Notes: generated by a model not told the origin, from the letters alone. Shown: positions 10,213-22,442, numbered from the stretch's first letter. The stretch: DNA of 64,000 nt from Adenanthera pavonina (GCA_026686845.1 JAIVEN010000012.1:15502501-15566500); one strand, 5' to 3'. Numbers and translations are program-made.

Positions 10213-13200
10213 CCACTAAAGCCACCCCTACTCCATCACTATTCGGTTTAGTACTCTCACCAACCCAGTGCCAGTGATTGCTACAGTTGTACCCATTTCC
10301 CATTGAAGTCACCCCTTTAGGTCCATCAGTATTCTATGCTTAATTTTCTGTCATACCTATTTCGTGCTTAGCAGAGGTTCTTTTCAAGGATTATTATTAT
10401 TATTTTGTTTAGCAGAGGTTTTCTATCTTGCCTATTTCATGTTTAGCAGAGGTTCGGAGCTTTAATTTTTTTTTGTTTGTCTTCCATAAAATTTCTGGTC
10501 AGGTATGTTTTGGTGATGGCCTTGCTTTTCGTTTCAATCTTCTATGGAAATTTTCCACTCGCTTGATGTCTATCCATGGCCCTGTACAGGGGCGAAACCA
10601 GAGAAAAATACTTGGAGGCAGAAAATATTAAGAAGGAAATAATGGCATTGAAAGGGTATTGTAGAAATCAAAAATAAAGGAAGAGAATTAACACATCTCT
10701 TCGACACTAGAACAAGCTTGCTCAATGTTGATAAATCATGAAATTGGGCAACTCAATTGTGCCTTGGTTGTGGACAATCGATAGTTGATAGCTTAATTGC
10801 TCAAATCCCTCAAAATATTGCTCCCTTCTTGTCTCATGCCTTGGTGGATGCTGTAAAAAAAAAAAGCACAACTTTAACCCATGAGTACAAATAGGAAATA
10901 GCAATGGTTTTGTTGTTTTATTGAGACAAATAACAATGGTTTATTGAAGGAGAAAAAGGGGGGGAAAGTATAATACCTCTTACCCTATAGTTACTACCAT
11001 ATTATAGCCTTACTATATGCCATATGCCTTGTGATAGGATATGTCAGATGCAGAAAAAGCCATTTAATTGTCATTAAAATTCAAATAATACATCTCAGTC
11101 TTTAATTGTCATTCCACAAACCTTATCCTTGCACCTTCCACGTAACCCATGTTGTGTTCTCATCCTCTTTGGTCATTAATTGCCACGTCTTTTACTTGTT
11201 TGCCATCTATCTGAAATATTGCTAGGGGACAAACTAAAATTTCTTTTGTTTGGGGGGGGGATAGTGTGATATATATGTATAGATACATAACCTTTATTTT
11301 TTCATGATTTGATTATTTCTCATGTTTTTGTTTCACAAAGGAGTTAAATGACCTATAGTTTAGTTTGCATTCTTGAGTATTTATTATTTGGACATAGTTT
11401 ATGTCTCTTGTATTCTTCCATTGATCAAGTAATTGTTTTGCAAATATACAGTGATTAAGGCACATGAAAATGCTCTTACGTGGATGAGAACTAGCTCCTA
11501 CACACCCAATAAGGCTTAGACTTTTTTTCTTTTTCACCATTAGGCTTGGACTTCCTCTTAACTTTTCTGTGTTCTATTACGAAATCCTTAACTCCCCCAA
11601 AGCAAGTATCACTTGCTATTACTACAATTACTATACTCCCTATAGAATTACTTGATGAGTGGATTGTTGTATATGTGCCCTATTCAATCATTTTATTGAA
11701 GAATAGCATTGCCCTGCTGAGGTTATCTCCTTTTGCACAATGTTTAGCAGTCCATTAGTAGATACTAGGCCACCATTGATGCAAAGGCCATTTGTCAACA
11801 CATTATATGTTGCTGAAGTAGGCTCTAGTTTCATCCTTAAGCACTTGAACATGCGGAGGTCCAGCAAATTTTTGGTTTTAATACCATTTTCTTTTAAAAT
11901 GTTATCAAATAGAAATTATGAAACAAGTTTTGAGATACTTTCTAATTTTTTGTTGGTTCCGTGTTGGAAAGTACTTCTTTGGGTGCAAACTATTCTTTAT
12001 ATAGGAGGGCCTTGCTATATTGCATTGTGGATTTAATAAACTGGATCCTCTAAAGATAAATAATCTGCACTACAAGTAATGTTAAATTTTTAACTATTCA
12101 ACACTCTTTTACTCTGTTATTTGATGTTCCGAATATGGTTAATTCTTGTCTAAGTTGGTGGGTCTCAAACTCTGACTGATTTAATAGTGGCTATTGTTGA
12201 TGTTTGAATTAAGTCACAAATATGTTTTGCGCAATGTGGATTCTGTACCACCATTTTAAGGGTAACTAATAAATCCTATGATCTTTAAGAATATCATTCA
12301 TTTGCTCTTTAACTTTTTACTACTAACTTCTTCCTTCCACATTGCATTTTTCTATTTTCAATTCAATCTTGAGCTGATGCAAGTGAGTGTCCCGTGCAGC
12401 AGTTTGTCTATGGTAGTGATAGTAATTAGATGTGAACATTGCACAAGCCTCCCCTTCATCAATATGATGAAAGCATCTTTTGTCCCCTTACATGATTTAG
12501 CTTCCTTTACTCGTTCTTCAGGGATCTGATAGTGCACTTGATTATAATAGTTCTTTAATTATAATTGATTATGCCTCCATTAGGGAAAAGCATCAACAGA
12601 CATACTAAAAAATTAATTATTGACTAGTTCATTAGATTTCTATTATATTGTTCACTCAAAACCTAAACATTTTTTGTAATTTTCAATGGGCTAATTTCCT
12701 TTGGTTTCACTACAAAGGAGATGAAGAAAACTATAACTAGACAAAGCAACTTGTGGATTTTGACTCCTATCTCAAAGGTGTGGGTCTTCGAATGTTGCGA
12801 CTTTGTCTGGGAAAGCAAGCTAAGATTGCTACCTCCTTGCGTTGGCTCAAGCCCATATGAAATCCTTTGGCTCTCCCATTACTAGTTCACATGTAATATT
12901 CTGCAATTTTATATATCCTCTACTTGTTTTGATATTTTTTTCATTTTAATAATTGCTAGACATGTCAATTAATCTAAGTTTTTAAACATATAATTTGATA
13001 TTCTCGTTTTACTTTGATGGTTTCTTTTGTAATAGAGGTTGTCTAACATCTAATTTTGAGTAAGGTTGCAAATTGGCTATTAGGTAGCTGTACTTATTTT
13101 ATTAATTTTATGATGTCGTAGGTTCATCGAAGGCCAAGAATTGGAGGCCACCTGCTAATTGGGATGAGAAGCCATCCTCAAAAGCTGACTAGAAAATGTG

Positions 13201-13859
13201 AAGTTACAGCCATTCTTGTTCTCTACGGTCTTCCAAGGCAATATATATATATCAGAAAATTGAAATTCCATTTTATTCTCTCTTGTAGTTGGTTGAACAC
13301 AACTATGACTGAAAACAAGAAAATATTGAACACCTTTTATTTTCCCACCATTTGTTGGCATCTTGACATTCTGGAATTCATTTATAGTCCAAACATGGTA
13401 TAGATTTGCTTCCTCTTGATGTATCAATGTTTAATGGTTACTATGGTTATCATAAGCTATATCCTTGGCACTGATAATGAATTTATCTTTTGGTTGGAAG
13501 TAACTCTTGCAGGGTTTGTGTTCTTAGTCGTGTCTGCTCTACTTAGCTATGTGAGTGAGCCATGAGTTTGTTAAAGCATCATACTTTATAAGCTAAAAGT
13601 CAGACTCGTAGTTTTCCTATGTAGTAATTTTTTTTCTCATTGTCAATTGATATCATGTTTTAACAATGGATGATTTAGATATACAGAGTCATATTCAAAT
13701 TGTTGATGAATTCTATGTTTTATTGATGCCTTTTTAACTCAAACTATATTCATTAGAGCTTGATATCATCATGGTTGTGATTTTATTACCAATTTTAGAA
13801 GAACAATATTGAAAAATCTGGTATAGGTAATATATACAATTGTTAACTTCTTAAAAAAA

Positions 13860-14107
13860 AAATATTGCCACTTTCAAGGACAGTTGTGGGCATAACCGTC
13901 CTTGAAAGTCCATAATTTTTTAAAAAACAAAATTGCCACTTTCAAGGACGGTTGTGCCTACAACTGTCCTTGAAGTGGACTTTCAAAGACGGTTAGAGAA
14001 CTGTCCTGAAAAATCATACTTTCTATCACTGTCATTTCAACCACTCTACAAGAACCATCCTTAAAAGTCCTTTTTAACCATCCTTAAAAGTCTTTTCTGT
14101 AGTAGTG
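13860..14107. repeat. Right subterminal repeat array of the 4.3-kb CACTA
   Basis: The motif CCACTTTCAAGGACGGTTGT and its inverse occur at least four times in about 250 bp up to the TAGTG terminus, several as close inverted pairs able to form hairpins. Confidence 0.8.
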
Positions 14108-14586
14108 ACTGTTGCATAATCTAATAATACATACAGTTGATAAACTTCTTAAGATACATCAAGAGTACAGAGTATGATGAACAAACCATCCAATCGAAGT
14201 AAACTACTAGATAATAGAAGAAATTGATATTATACAAAGGCCCATATCAAGAAATTCAACCATTTATTTGTTCTATGCGTCATCAATGACTCTCAAATAT
14301 GTGGATAATATACAATCATTGTCATTTCTTCTTGAAATAAAAAGACACGTTAATGAGGTTAACAGTTATCTTTTAGAAGCACAAATTGAGAAGTTAAAAC
14401 CTATACATGAATACCACCAGTTCGATCTGCACCTCTAGGACTAGCTTTATTTTCATGGCATAATTTTTTTTAAAACAAGCCAAAGATGTATTGAGGCATA
14501 TCAACACCAATGGCTATGTTTTGCACGTGCTTTGGGGCATTCACATCACAATTCTTGTTCCAACAAAATTTTTACTTTATTACCAA

Positions 14587-15924
14587 TTAATTAGCAAGTA
14601 AAGGCAAATAGTCATATGCCACTAAGATTCTTTTACACATGATATAGTAAGAATTATGAACACTCTCAGCTTTTCTCATAATAGGAGCAAATTTTCTTTC
14701 TTTTGAATGCCCAAAATTACTGAGTTTTGATGGAAGAGACATAGTAGAAAGCTCAACATTATTCATGCATGCAAATGCTTCTTTAGGAATAATTGGATCA
14801 TAAAGTAGAGAATACCAACAGTCTTGTATTTCTCTAATGGTAGATCTTTGAGAAAACTGCACTGCACCTTTTGCATGGGACTTTAAGGAAGCACCAGCCT
14901 GCAAATAGGAAACTATAGATTAACCCAAATAGGAATCCTGGAACATTAGGAAATTTCCTCCACCTCTTGCTCTCCCAAATTTAAGAAAACAACAAAATGA
15001 GAAGTAGGAGAGAAAATCTCCTTAATATCAATAGCAGTTGACTACAAAATACTTGGGATATTAGAACAAGACTGGCAATGAAAGGTAAGCAGAAAAAGGT
15101 TGGTAGTGAATTCACCAACTTGCCGTCAAGTAAGTGCGATTGTGCAAGACAAAATATTATGAAAAGGAAAGAGCAAGATATAGATTTGTTCAATTCTGAT
15201 ATAGTGTCTAGCAAATAAAAACCTTGAACATACTGATATACACAAGTAATCCCTTAGACATCAATCTTTGTAGTCTACACAATTCATCTCAATCCTGAAA
15301 CTCTCCATTGGAAATACTCTTGTACAACTTTACTCCACTAGAAAGCATCTTTTTCTTAATATATATATATTTTTTCTTAAAACAAGACTATTAACCGTGG
15401 TACTAATTTGGTTATAACCTTTGCCTACAAATCCCCTGTGCATTCAGATCTTTAGGAAAACAGGGGAAATATTCTTTTCTATTTTCTTTGCAAATTTTAT
15501 GCTTCCACTAGAGAAAATTCTATGAAAAGCCTTAACAAGTTGTATAGGTTCCTGTAAAACAAGGCAGAGACACAAACAAACTATCTTCTCAAGTCATAGT
15601 CAAAAGAAAAGAACAAACTTGTAGACTTGAAATGATAAAGAAAAGAATTTAGAAGCAAAAAGGCAGCAATAAAGAACAAGCAAGAGCAAGATTCACAATC
15701 AAATTATCTTTGCAAGGAAAGTCACATACAAAAGAAGAGCATAGTCCTAGTAAAAATGAATTTTAAGTCACAGCAGAAGGAAGGGAACAAAGTTCCATGT
15801 CGTAACAAAATAAACAAAATTAGAAAAAGAATATTTCACCACCATGAAGCTAGAAACATTGAAGACAACTCACCTGAGGACCACCGTGGATAGCTTTGGC
15901 GATGGAGTCACAGCTCGCAGCCAT
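14587..15924 (-). pseudogene. Captured fragment of a microspherule-protein (MCRS_N) gene, two exons
   Basis: Exon 1 is 15924-15874: an ATG, 17 codons (MAASCDSIAKAIHGGPQ), then a strong donor CAG/GTGAGT. Exon 2 starts at 14898 after TTTGCAG and reads AGASLKSHAKGAVQFSQRS, then REIQDCWYSLLYDPIIPKEA, ending at a stop at 14587. The second exon matches the N-terminal MCRS_N domain of plant FHA-domain proteins related to human MCRS1 (Arabidopsis EMB1967 type), where the motif is GASLESLAKGAVQFSRRFT...WHSLLYDP. The phases of the two exons agree. The FHA half is absent, and the tail after CKRIL no longer matches. It lies between the CACTA terminus at 16930 and the TNP2 gene, so transposon capture is the simplest reading. 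A host pseudogene is the alternative. Confidence 0.6.
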
Positions 15925-16254
15925 GAGGAAGGGAGGTGGCAACAAGAACAAAACAGAGAGCACGATGATTTAGGGTTTAGGTTCAAAGTAAAATATACTA
16001 CAAAAATCAATTTAAGAAACTAAAACATAGGAAAGAGAGATGACAGAATGTACCGATGATTTAGGGTTTAAGTTGCGATGGAGATCTAGACCAAACTTCA
16101 ATGGAGACAACAAATCCTCAATAGACAGCACAAAACTTCTGAGAGAAGCCAATGGTGAGCTTCAGTGGGGTTGAGAACAAAGTGATGCAGTGGAAGACAC
16201 AGCTCGCAAGCTATCGATATCGGCCTCTATTCTCTGATTGCGCCACGGGGTAAA

Positions 16255-16930
16255 ATGAAACCTACCACAGAGATGAGCTTTAAATAACATATGTTGGCAT
16301 TTCAAAATAAACGCCAACTATACTAACATTAGTTGGCATTTTATAAATAAACGTCATATAATACATCACTTTGGATGACGTTTTCTAAATAAACACCATA
16401 TAATATTTCACTTTAGTTGGCGTTTTTTATATAAATGCCAACTAAGTCACCCAATTTCTTTTTTTAAATTTTTTAAACTATCCTCATTTAGTTGGCATTT
16501 GATACGTAAATGCCATCTAAGCTTTCGAATTTTATTTACTTATTTTAATTTCTATATAAATATTAGTTGACGTTTAACTCATAAATGCCACCTAATATTT
16601 TTTTTTGTTTTTCATTTTCAAATATTGATTGGCATTTAAGATTTGAATGCCGACTTATGTTTTTAATTTTTTAAAATTAATGTTATCAATATAGTTGGCA
16701 TTTCCATCAGAAACGCCAACTAAATTATTTCTCGCCATTTTTTTTCATTTTTAAATTATCTTTAAAAATATTAGTTAGCACTTTTTAGTGAAATGCCAAC
16801 GTAAATTGTTAACTTTAGTTGGCATTTTCGGTTTAAACGCCAACTAAAGTGCTCATGTTCACTTTTTATTAGTGTTTTTCTTAAAAATGCCAACTATTGA
16901 TCGCCATAAAAAGTCATTTTTGGCATAGTG
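16255..16930. repeat. Subterminal repeat array, motif TTAGTTGGCATTT, ending in TAGTG
   Basis: About ten pairs of TTAGTTGGCATTT and AAATGCCAACTAA alternate through 675 bp, ending ...TTTTTGGCATAGTG at 16930. This is the layout of a CACTA subterminal region with a CACTA terminus read on the minus strand. No matching left terminus is present in the window. Confidence 0.8.
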
Positions 16931-18480
16931 AACAATGATAATGCACAATTGGAAAATAATGCTTGTGATGAAGTTGAACATGTGGATATGATAGTTGGGC
17001 ATCCATGGCTATTTGATGGGCATGCTAACAATTGTTGCCTTGTATTGGAGGAAGCTCATGAATCATTACAATGTATTCAATTATATGAGGCTCAAGAGAA
17101 AATAAAAAGTAAGATTGAGTAGGAAAATAAGAGTGATAAAATTAAGAATGAGGGAAGAAAAGAGGGTAAGTCAAAAGAAAGAGTATAAAAAAATAAAAGA
17201 AGAGAAAAGCAAATGAGTAATAAGAAAATTGACAAAAGAGTCAAAAAGTGAAAGAAAAAAAGAGAAGAGAGAAAAATAAAAACCAATGATGTTCTTTATT
17301 CTTCTTCTAGTTATGTTATTTCTCTTTTGTAGGAATATAAAAATCTTCTTCATAATTCAATCTTTCATACTTACCATCTACCACCACCAAGATGATTGAA
17401 AAAGATCTTTTATCCGAGAGACTGTCTATGGTTGTTGAAATATCTTGAAGAGTCAAGGGCAACTCTTTTTCAAGAGGGGAAGAATGATGTGAACTTAAAG
17501 GGCTCAGTTAATGCATTGAATGATGTGAACTCATATGTTAGACTTTGATTTGGGAAGTCCATTGTTAAGAGGACCATCCAACATATTAGAAGTATTTTTT
17601 GGAGCCTATTTCATCACACTAAAGACCCAAAGTGCTAATATATACTTGGAGGAGTCAAACAATCGAGTCCAACTACATGCTGAAATAAGTCATGCAAGAT
17701 TAATTACGTCCTTATATATTCCAAAGAGAATCATAATATTTTTGAAACTCAAATGGAGAGAGAAACTCAAGTCCCAAATATCACTTATATTAATTGAAGA
17801 TTATATTTTTGTTTTAATTTATTTTGATTTAATTTATTTTTATTTATTTAAATTAGATTAGAATATTTTATTGGCTTCCAGCTACTTGTATTCTCATGGG
17901 GCCAAATCTTATATTTAAACTAGTTTATTTTAAACTCTGTTAGATAAACCTTATCTTTAAGGAATATCTAATAGCATTAGGATTAGAATATTATTTCTAT
18001 TATTTTTTTAGTATTTTTGTTTTTATTTTTAGGTCTTTAAATAACTAGTTATCTCTTTAGGATTTATTAGCTTTATTAGGATTATTTGAACCTTAAATAT
18101 TCCTAATTGCTTTAGGATATCTATTTGCCTATTTAAAAGTTTCTTTTGTGCACACAATTTAGACAAATCAAAATTCAGAACGTCTTCTACCAATGAGTTC
18201 TTCATCAGTTCTTCGTGTTCTTCTTGAGAATATACATAACTTATTAAAAGAGTAATCTACTCTTGTGATCTCCTATAGCTAGGGTTCTCTAAGACAGGTT
18301 CTCATTGGATTTTAGTTCTATCAACTCGTTTAAGTCAAGTTTCTGAATTGTTGTCCTCTGTATTTATTGGGTTCCTGAGACAGATTCCTCATGCATTGTT
18401 TTAATAGCATTCTGATGATCGTATGGATTCCCATGAAGAAGGATTTGGTCCTCATTTGATGTAAGGGTATATGCGAAGTT
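16931..18480 (+). mobile_element. Decayed Ty3/gypsy-like remnant
   Basis: The first open stretch (16940-17122) contains EVEHVDMIVGHPWLFDG, which resembles the conserved segment after the protease in gypsy polyproteins (a 'LLGRPWLYD' type motif). A stretch near 17460 reads TLFQEGKNDV, like the end of many plant gypsy pol frames. An A/G-rich low-complexity tract lies between them (17100-17280), so most of pol is gone. The 3' part (about 18160-18480) looks like UTR or LTR sequence. Assignment rests on short motifs. Confidence 0.4.
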
Positions 18481-19028
18481 TTTCCAGAAAAAAATAAAAC
18501 AAAAGAAAGAAAAAAATAGGCTCCACTTATACTGTCATATAATTAAAGGTATATCCATTTTGCAAAGGAACAAAGAATGGCACTTCCTCCAAAATCTAGC
18601 ATCACGGGAAATGCATATGCATGTGCACATGCAGAGTACCAAAAACTAGCATCCTAGAACCTGTCCATGCCAAAATACATCCGCAAAACCAAGTTAAATA
18701 TGCATCTAAATAAAGACAAATAAAAAGTTTTAATATAATCTAAACACAAAAAAGATAAAGAGGCACTAAAAAAGCTACTTGTTTTGCCATGCTTCTGGAA
18801 AAAAAAAAAAGCATAAACCAAAATACTATTCCTTGTTGGAATTAAAAAGAAAAACTACTTGTTCTCCCCCATAGTATTCCTTGTTCAAACTCCTTCAAAC
18901 CAGATCTATGCATAGAGTTCTGAAAGCAAACACATATCAAAACTTCTATTATATTTTGTTGCTAGTGTGCAATGCCAAAATTAGCTTCTGGTCCCTCAAC
19001 AATTTGCCCTAGTCTCTCTCCCTCAATC
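18481..19028. other. Intergenic, no gene seen
   Basis: AT-rich DNA with A-runs. Its right end continues, after removing the next CACTA, into 33191 onward. Confidence 0.6.
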
Positions 19029-19520
19029 CACTACAAAAAATTTGACTTTTGGTGGGGACAAAAGTCATCACTGAAAGATGAAATGTCGTCGCCAAAAAAT
19101 TTTAAGCGGTGACATTTTTGTCTCCACCATGTCGCCGTCACAAACCTCGTTGCCAAAAGTTTGGCAACGATAAAAACGTCGCCTCCAAAAGTAGACATTT
19201 AGTGGCGAAAAGAGTTATCACTGAAAATATAAATTGTCGCCACCAAAGATTTCTCATTTCATGGCAACATTTAGTCGCCGCTGAAAGCGTCATTTAGCGA
19301 CGACATTTAGTCACCGCTGAAAGTCGTTTGGCCACACCATCACCATGTCAACCACTAGACCCCACCACGTCACCACTATAATCAGACCACCGCCACCGGA
19401 TGACCATCACATCACCACCACCGCTGGTTGACCACCATGTCACCACCGCCAATCGACTGCCACGTCATCACCATCGGATGACTGCCACGTCACCACCACC
19501 GATCGACCGCCACGTCATAT
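19029..19520. repeat. Left subterminal array of the 19-kb CACTA plus CCACCGCC-rich repeat
   Basis: From 19029 to 19330 there are repeats of the GTCGCCGCTGAAAG and GGCGACATTT type in both orientations. From 19330 to 19520 there is a GC-rich run of related units (GACCACCACGTCACCACC and variants), unlike the AT-rich surroundings. Confidence 0.8.
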
Positions 19521-19539
19521 ATTTATTTCAAATGTGTCT

Positions 19540-19615
19540 TCACCTTGGTTCGAACCCATGACCTCTTGCTTGTAATGCTTTTGTGTTTACTCTCTTACCA
19601 GTTGAGCTTAAATGC
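19540..19615 (-). repeat. tRNA-like / SINE-head sequence
   Basis: On the minus strand TAAGCTCAACTGGTAAGAG (19610-19592) fits a tRNA A box, and GGGTTCGAACC (near 19557-19547) fits a B box, with tRNA-like spacing. The stems do not close as a standard tRNA and no anticodon arm is convincing. It is a tRNA-derived fragment or SINE head inside the CACTA, not a working tRNA gene. Confidence 0.5.
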
Positions 19616-20781
19616 ATCTGCAGTCTTTATGTGAGATATTAAATATATATTGTTTATCTACACACTAATACATACATATATATTTATAAATCAATATTAT
19701 TATTAAAAAATACACATATATTTTATTTTCAATTATTAATATTATTAAATATTATATATATTTATATTTATATGAATATTTATATGATATTTTTTTATTT
19801 TTAAATCTGAAACAATTTTCTTATAAATATATTTTTTTTCATTTGCCAAGAAAAAAATTTGTTTTCCCAGCCAAATTTTAAATTTATTTTTATTTTTAAA
19901 CAATAATAATTATGTATATAAGGTTTATTATCCGTATGTATTAATATTATTTTATGTTATGTCATATTATATAATATATCATATATATCATATATTATAT
20001 TATTTAATAAGTTATATTATATATATATGCTTAATATATATATAATATAATATAATAGAAAATTGTTAAAAAATTATTAAAATAAATATTGTAATTTTGA
20101 TTGTCATATGAATTAAAAGAAAATGCAATAAATTCAATATGTTATGATTCAGATAATAAAAAATGATTAAAAAGAGTGAGAGGATGAGAAAGAGAGAATT
20201 AGCCAATATTTATTTTCTAAATATTGTTATTACTTATTTTTCAGGAAAATATATTAACAACTCATAATCCTTCTTTCTCTACGTGACATTACTTTATTAG
20301 ACTTTTACATTATGTGAAAATATCTACACTACCAACACCCATAGGAGTTTGACCTTAGTACATTACTACTTCATCAAAATTATTATTGGTAATAAATTAC
20401 ATTAATATTAATTTATACATTAAATATATTAGAAATTAAATTAACTTAATGAGAATTCCTCCAAATATAGGGTTGATCACATTAGATAATTAGGGATTAG
20501 TTTGTCTTCCTAATTTTCTTTTATTAGAGTTATCAATCCCTTTTTCAATTAAAAAAAATTATCCTAATAAAAATAACATATTTTATTAATTAGGATAAGG
20601 AAAAATAAAGATAAATATGGATTGAATTCAATCTTCAACATTTCAAATTTTTAATCTCTGGTATAGATAAAGCACTTTCAAAATGTTTAGATTATTTTAC
20701 ATGAAAAAATAGTAAAATACTTTATCTTTAAACAAAGATACTAGATAATATTTATAATACAAAATATTAAATATCTAATTA
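19616..20781. other. AT-rich interior of the CACTA element, no gene
   Basis: Long runs of ATATTA and TATATA and no reading frame of note, extending up to the Sirevirus insertion. Confidence 0.7.
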
Positions 20782-20786
20782 CTTAT

Positions 20787-22427
20787 TGTTAGATAAGTTG
20801 GCTTCCCAAGAGGGGGGTGAATTGGGAAGATTAAAAATTTTTCTGCAAAACGTCAAGAAAGTGAAGAAAGCAAAGGGTGATAGCAAAATAGAGTATAAAT
20901 GAATAAACAGTAAAAGTAGTAGTAGGGAAGAGAAGACTCAGATATTTACCCTGGTTCGGTCTCTCAACTTGACCTACGTCCAGTCCCCAAGTTACCACTT
21001 GAGATTTTCCACTATCTTGCAAGAATTCAATGGGCTTCTTACAAATGCCACATTACAGCATTGATGCTCTGTTTCTAGAGCTCACACTTTCTCTCTTTGC
21101 ACTCTCACTAAGTACTTCCCCAATCCCTTGTGATATCCCCTCACAAGAAAATTTTTCTTCCAGATGAAGATAAGATTATTTACAATGAATAAACTCTCTT
21201 AATCATAGTGTATATGAAAGTTAGAGTACAAAGAATGAAGTATGTGAGAGTAAGAGACTTTGAGTTGATGATTTTGCAGAGTTTCAGTATATACAAAGTA
21301 ATTTTCATTACCCACATCTTCAAATAAAGTTTTATTTATAGATTTCTGCCCCAACTATACGTTAGAAACAAGATCTAGCTGTTAGAGATGTTACCCAATA
21401 GTTACTCTGAGAAACTATCTGTTCACCAACCGCATTTAATGCTTTTGATACTCAAAATTCGAATTTCAGTTGGTCAATAGATGAATTTCGCAGAAACCAA
21501 AAGCTACAACCTTTAATGTCGAACTCCCGAAGTTCATCTGTCATGAAGCAAAATTCAAATTTTCATCTTTAGAAAATGATTCTATGTTCGAACATACGAA
21601 TTTTCATGTTGAAAGTCTTTCTGTTAAGTGTGAACAGTAATTTTGTTTTGCTACAGTGCCTTCGAATTTTGATTCGTCTGTCAGTATCTGGTTTAATAAG
21701 GCATAGTAGTTCATCTTATTCGAAATTCAAATTTTCAAAGGGCAAAGTTTGTCTATCAGAAAGACCTCTTTTCAAACTTACTTCAAAGTTCAAATTTATG
21801 AATATTGTCATTCGTATGTCTCATTATAACAGACTCTCAAGCTTTGTTTCTGAAATTCAAATTTTCATGTTCAAAGTTCATCTGTCAGTGAGCAATTTTG
21901 AAGCTCTATCTAAACTTGGTTTCAGATTAACTTTGACATATTCTGAGATGAATTTTTCAATTTTCATAAGTTACATTTTATCTGAAATTCAAATTTTCAA
22001 AAGCCAAAATTCATCTGTCAAAAAAAGCTCTTTTTAGACACGTATCAAAATTTAAATTTCTCAAGTCAAAATTCGTCTGTCAGAGAAGCTTTTTTTCAGA
22101 TTTGTTCTATTTTCAACTTGAAATTCGAATTTCCAAAGCTAAAGTTCGAATTTTCAAAACAGCAGATCAGTATAAACCTTTCAAACTTCGTCTGTTGGTG
22201 GATGTTTTTCAATTATCCCATGAATTAACATAGAATCAAGGTTTTAAAATATCCTTTCACCAAATCAAAGTCTTTTACTTAAATTAAAACATTACTAAAC
22301 ATTCTACATCTATTCTTGCACTGATTTTTCTAGAATTCCTTCACTTGAAACCTTTTGTGCACCTTTGATATCTTTATTCCAAGCTCTTGAAGGTTAGTTT
22401 GGAATCATTAAAACACTTGATTCAACA
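20787..22427 (-). repeat. 3' LTR of the Sirevirus
   Basis: Runs from TGTTAGATAAGTTGGC to GATTCAACA on the plus strand (the 3' LTR of a minus-strand element), 1641 bp. The half nearest the internal region holds many copies of AAATTCGAATTTTCA and GTTCGTCTGTCAG motifs. Confidence 0.92.
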
Positions 22428-22442
22428 TTCTCCCCCTTTTTG
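22428..22442 (-). promoter_or_regulatory. Polypurine tract
   Basis: Minus strand CAAAAAGGGGGAGAA directly abuts the 3' LTR. It is the expected primer for plus-strand DNA synthesis. Confidence 0.9.

Larger units (their letters stand above)
9794..14107. mobile_element. Non-autonomous CACTA element, 4314 bp, complete
   Basis: The left end reads CACTAGTACAAAAAAG. The right end, read on the other strand, is CACTACTACAGAAAAG. The flanks are an exact 3-bp duplication, ACT (9791-9793 and 14108-14110), as CACTA transposition leaves. Subterminal arrays carry the motif CAAGGACGGTTGTG and its complement. No transposase domain is visible inside, so it must have been moved in trans. The interior (about 10050-13850) has only short, unrecognised reading frames and may hold pieces of captured host sequence. 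Confidence 0.9.
1..16930 (-). mobile_element. Large CACTA (En/Spm) transposon, autonomous type, left end outside window
   Basis: A minus-strand DNA transposon. The sequence shows a TNP2 transposase (5533-8011) followed by a TNPA/Ulp1-like gene (5053 to the window edge), the usual gene order of plant CACTA elements. Reading the minus strand, I place the 5' terminus at 16930, where the sequence starts CACTATGCCAAAAATGAC and is followed by a dense array of short direct and inverted subterminal repeats (16255-16930). The three bases outside are AAC, so the unseen end should be flanked by the same duplication. Insertions at 1260-3711 and 9794-14107 are younger. Linking the terminus at 16930 to the transposase genes 9 kb away is inference: orientation and layout fit, but the opposite terminus is not visible. 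Confidence 0.6.

Noticed and set aside
17092..17353. Overlapping minus-strand frames rich in Phe and Leu
   Set aside because: They are the complement of an A/G-rich low-complexity tract, not a membrane protein.
19540..19615. Functional tRNA gene
   Set aside because: A and B boxes are present but the acceptor and anticodon stems do not form properly.
21576..22037. A 153-codon plus-strand frame in the 3' LTR
   Set aside because: It is made of the repeated AAATTCGAATTTTCA-type motifs and is broken in the other LTR.
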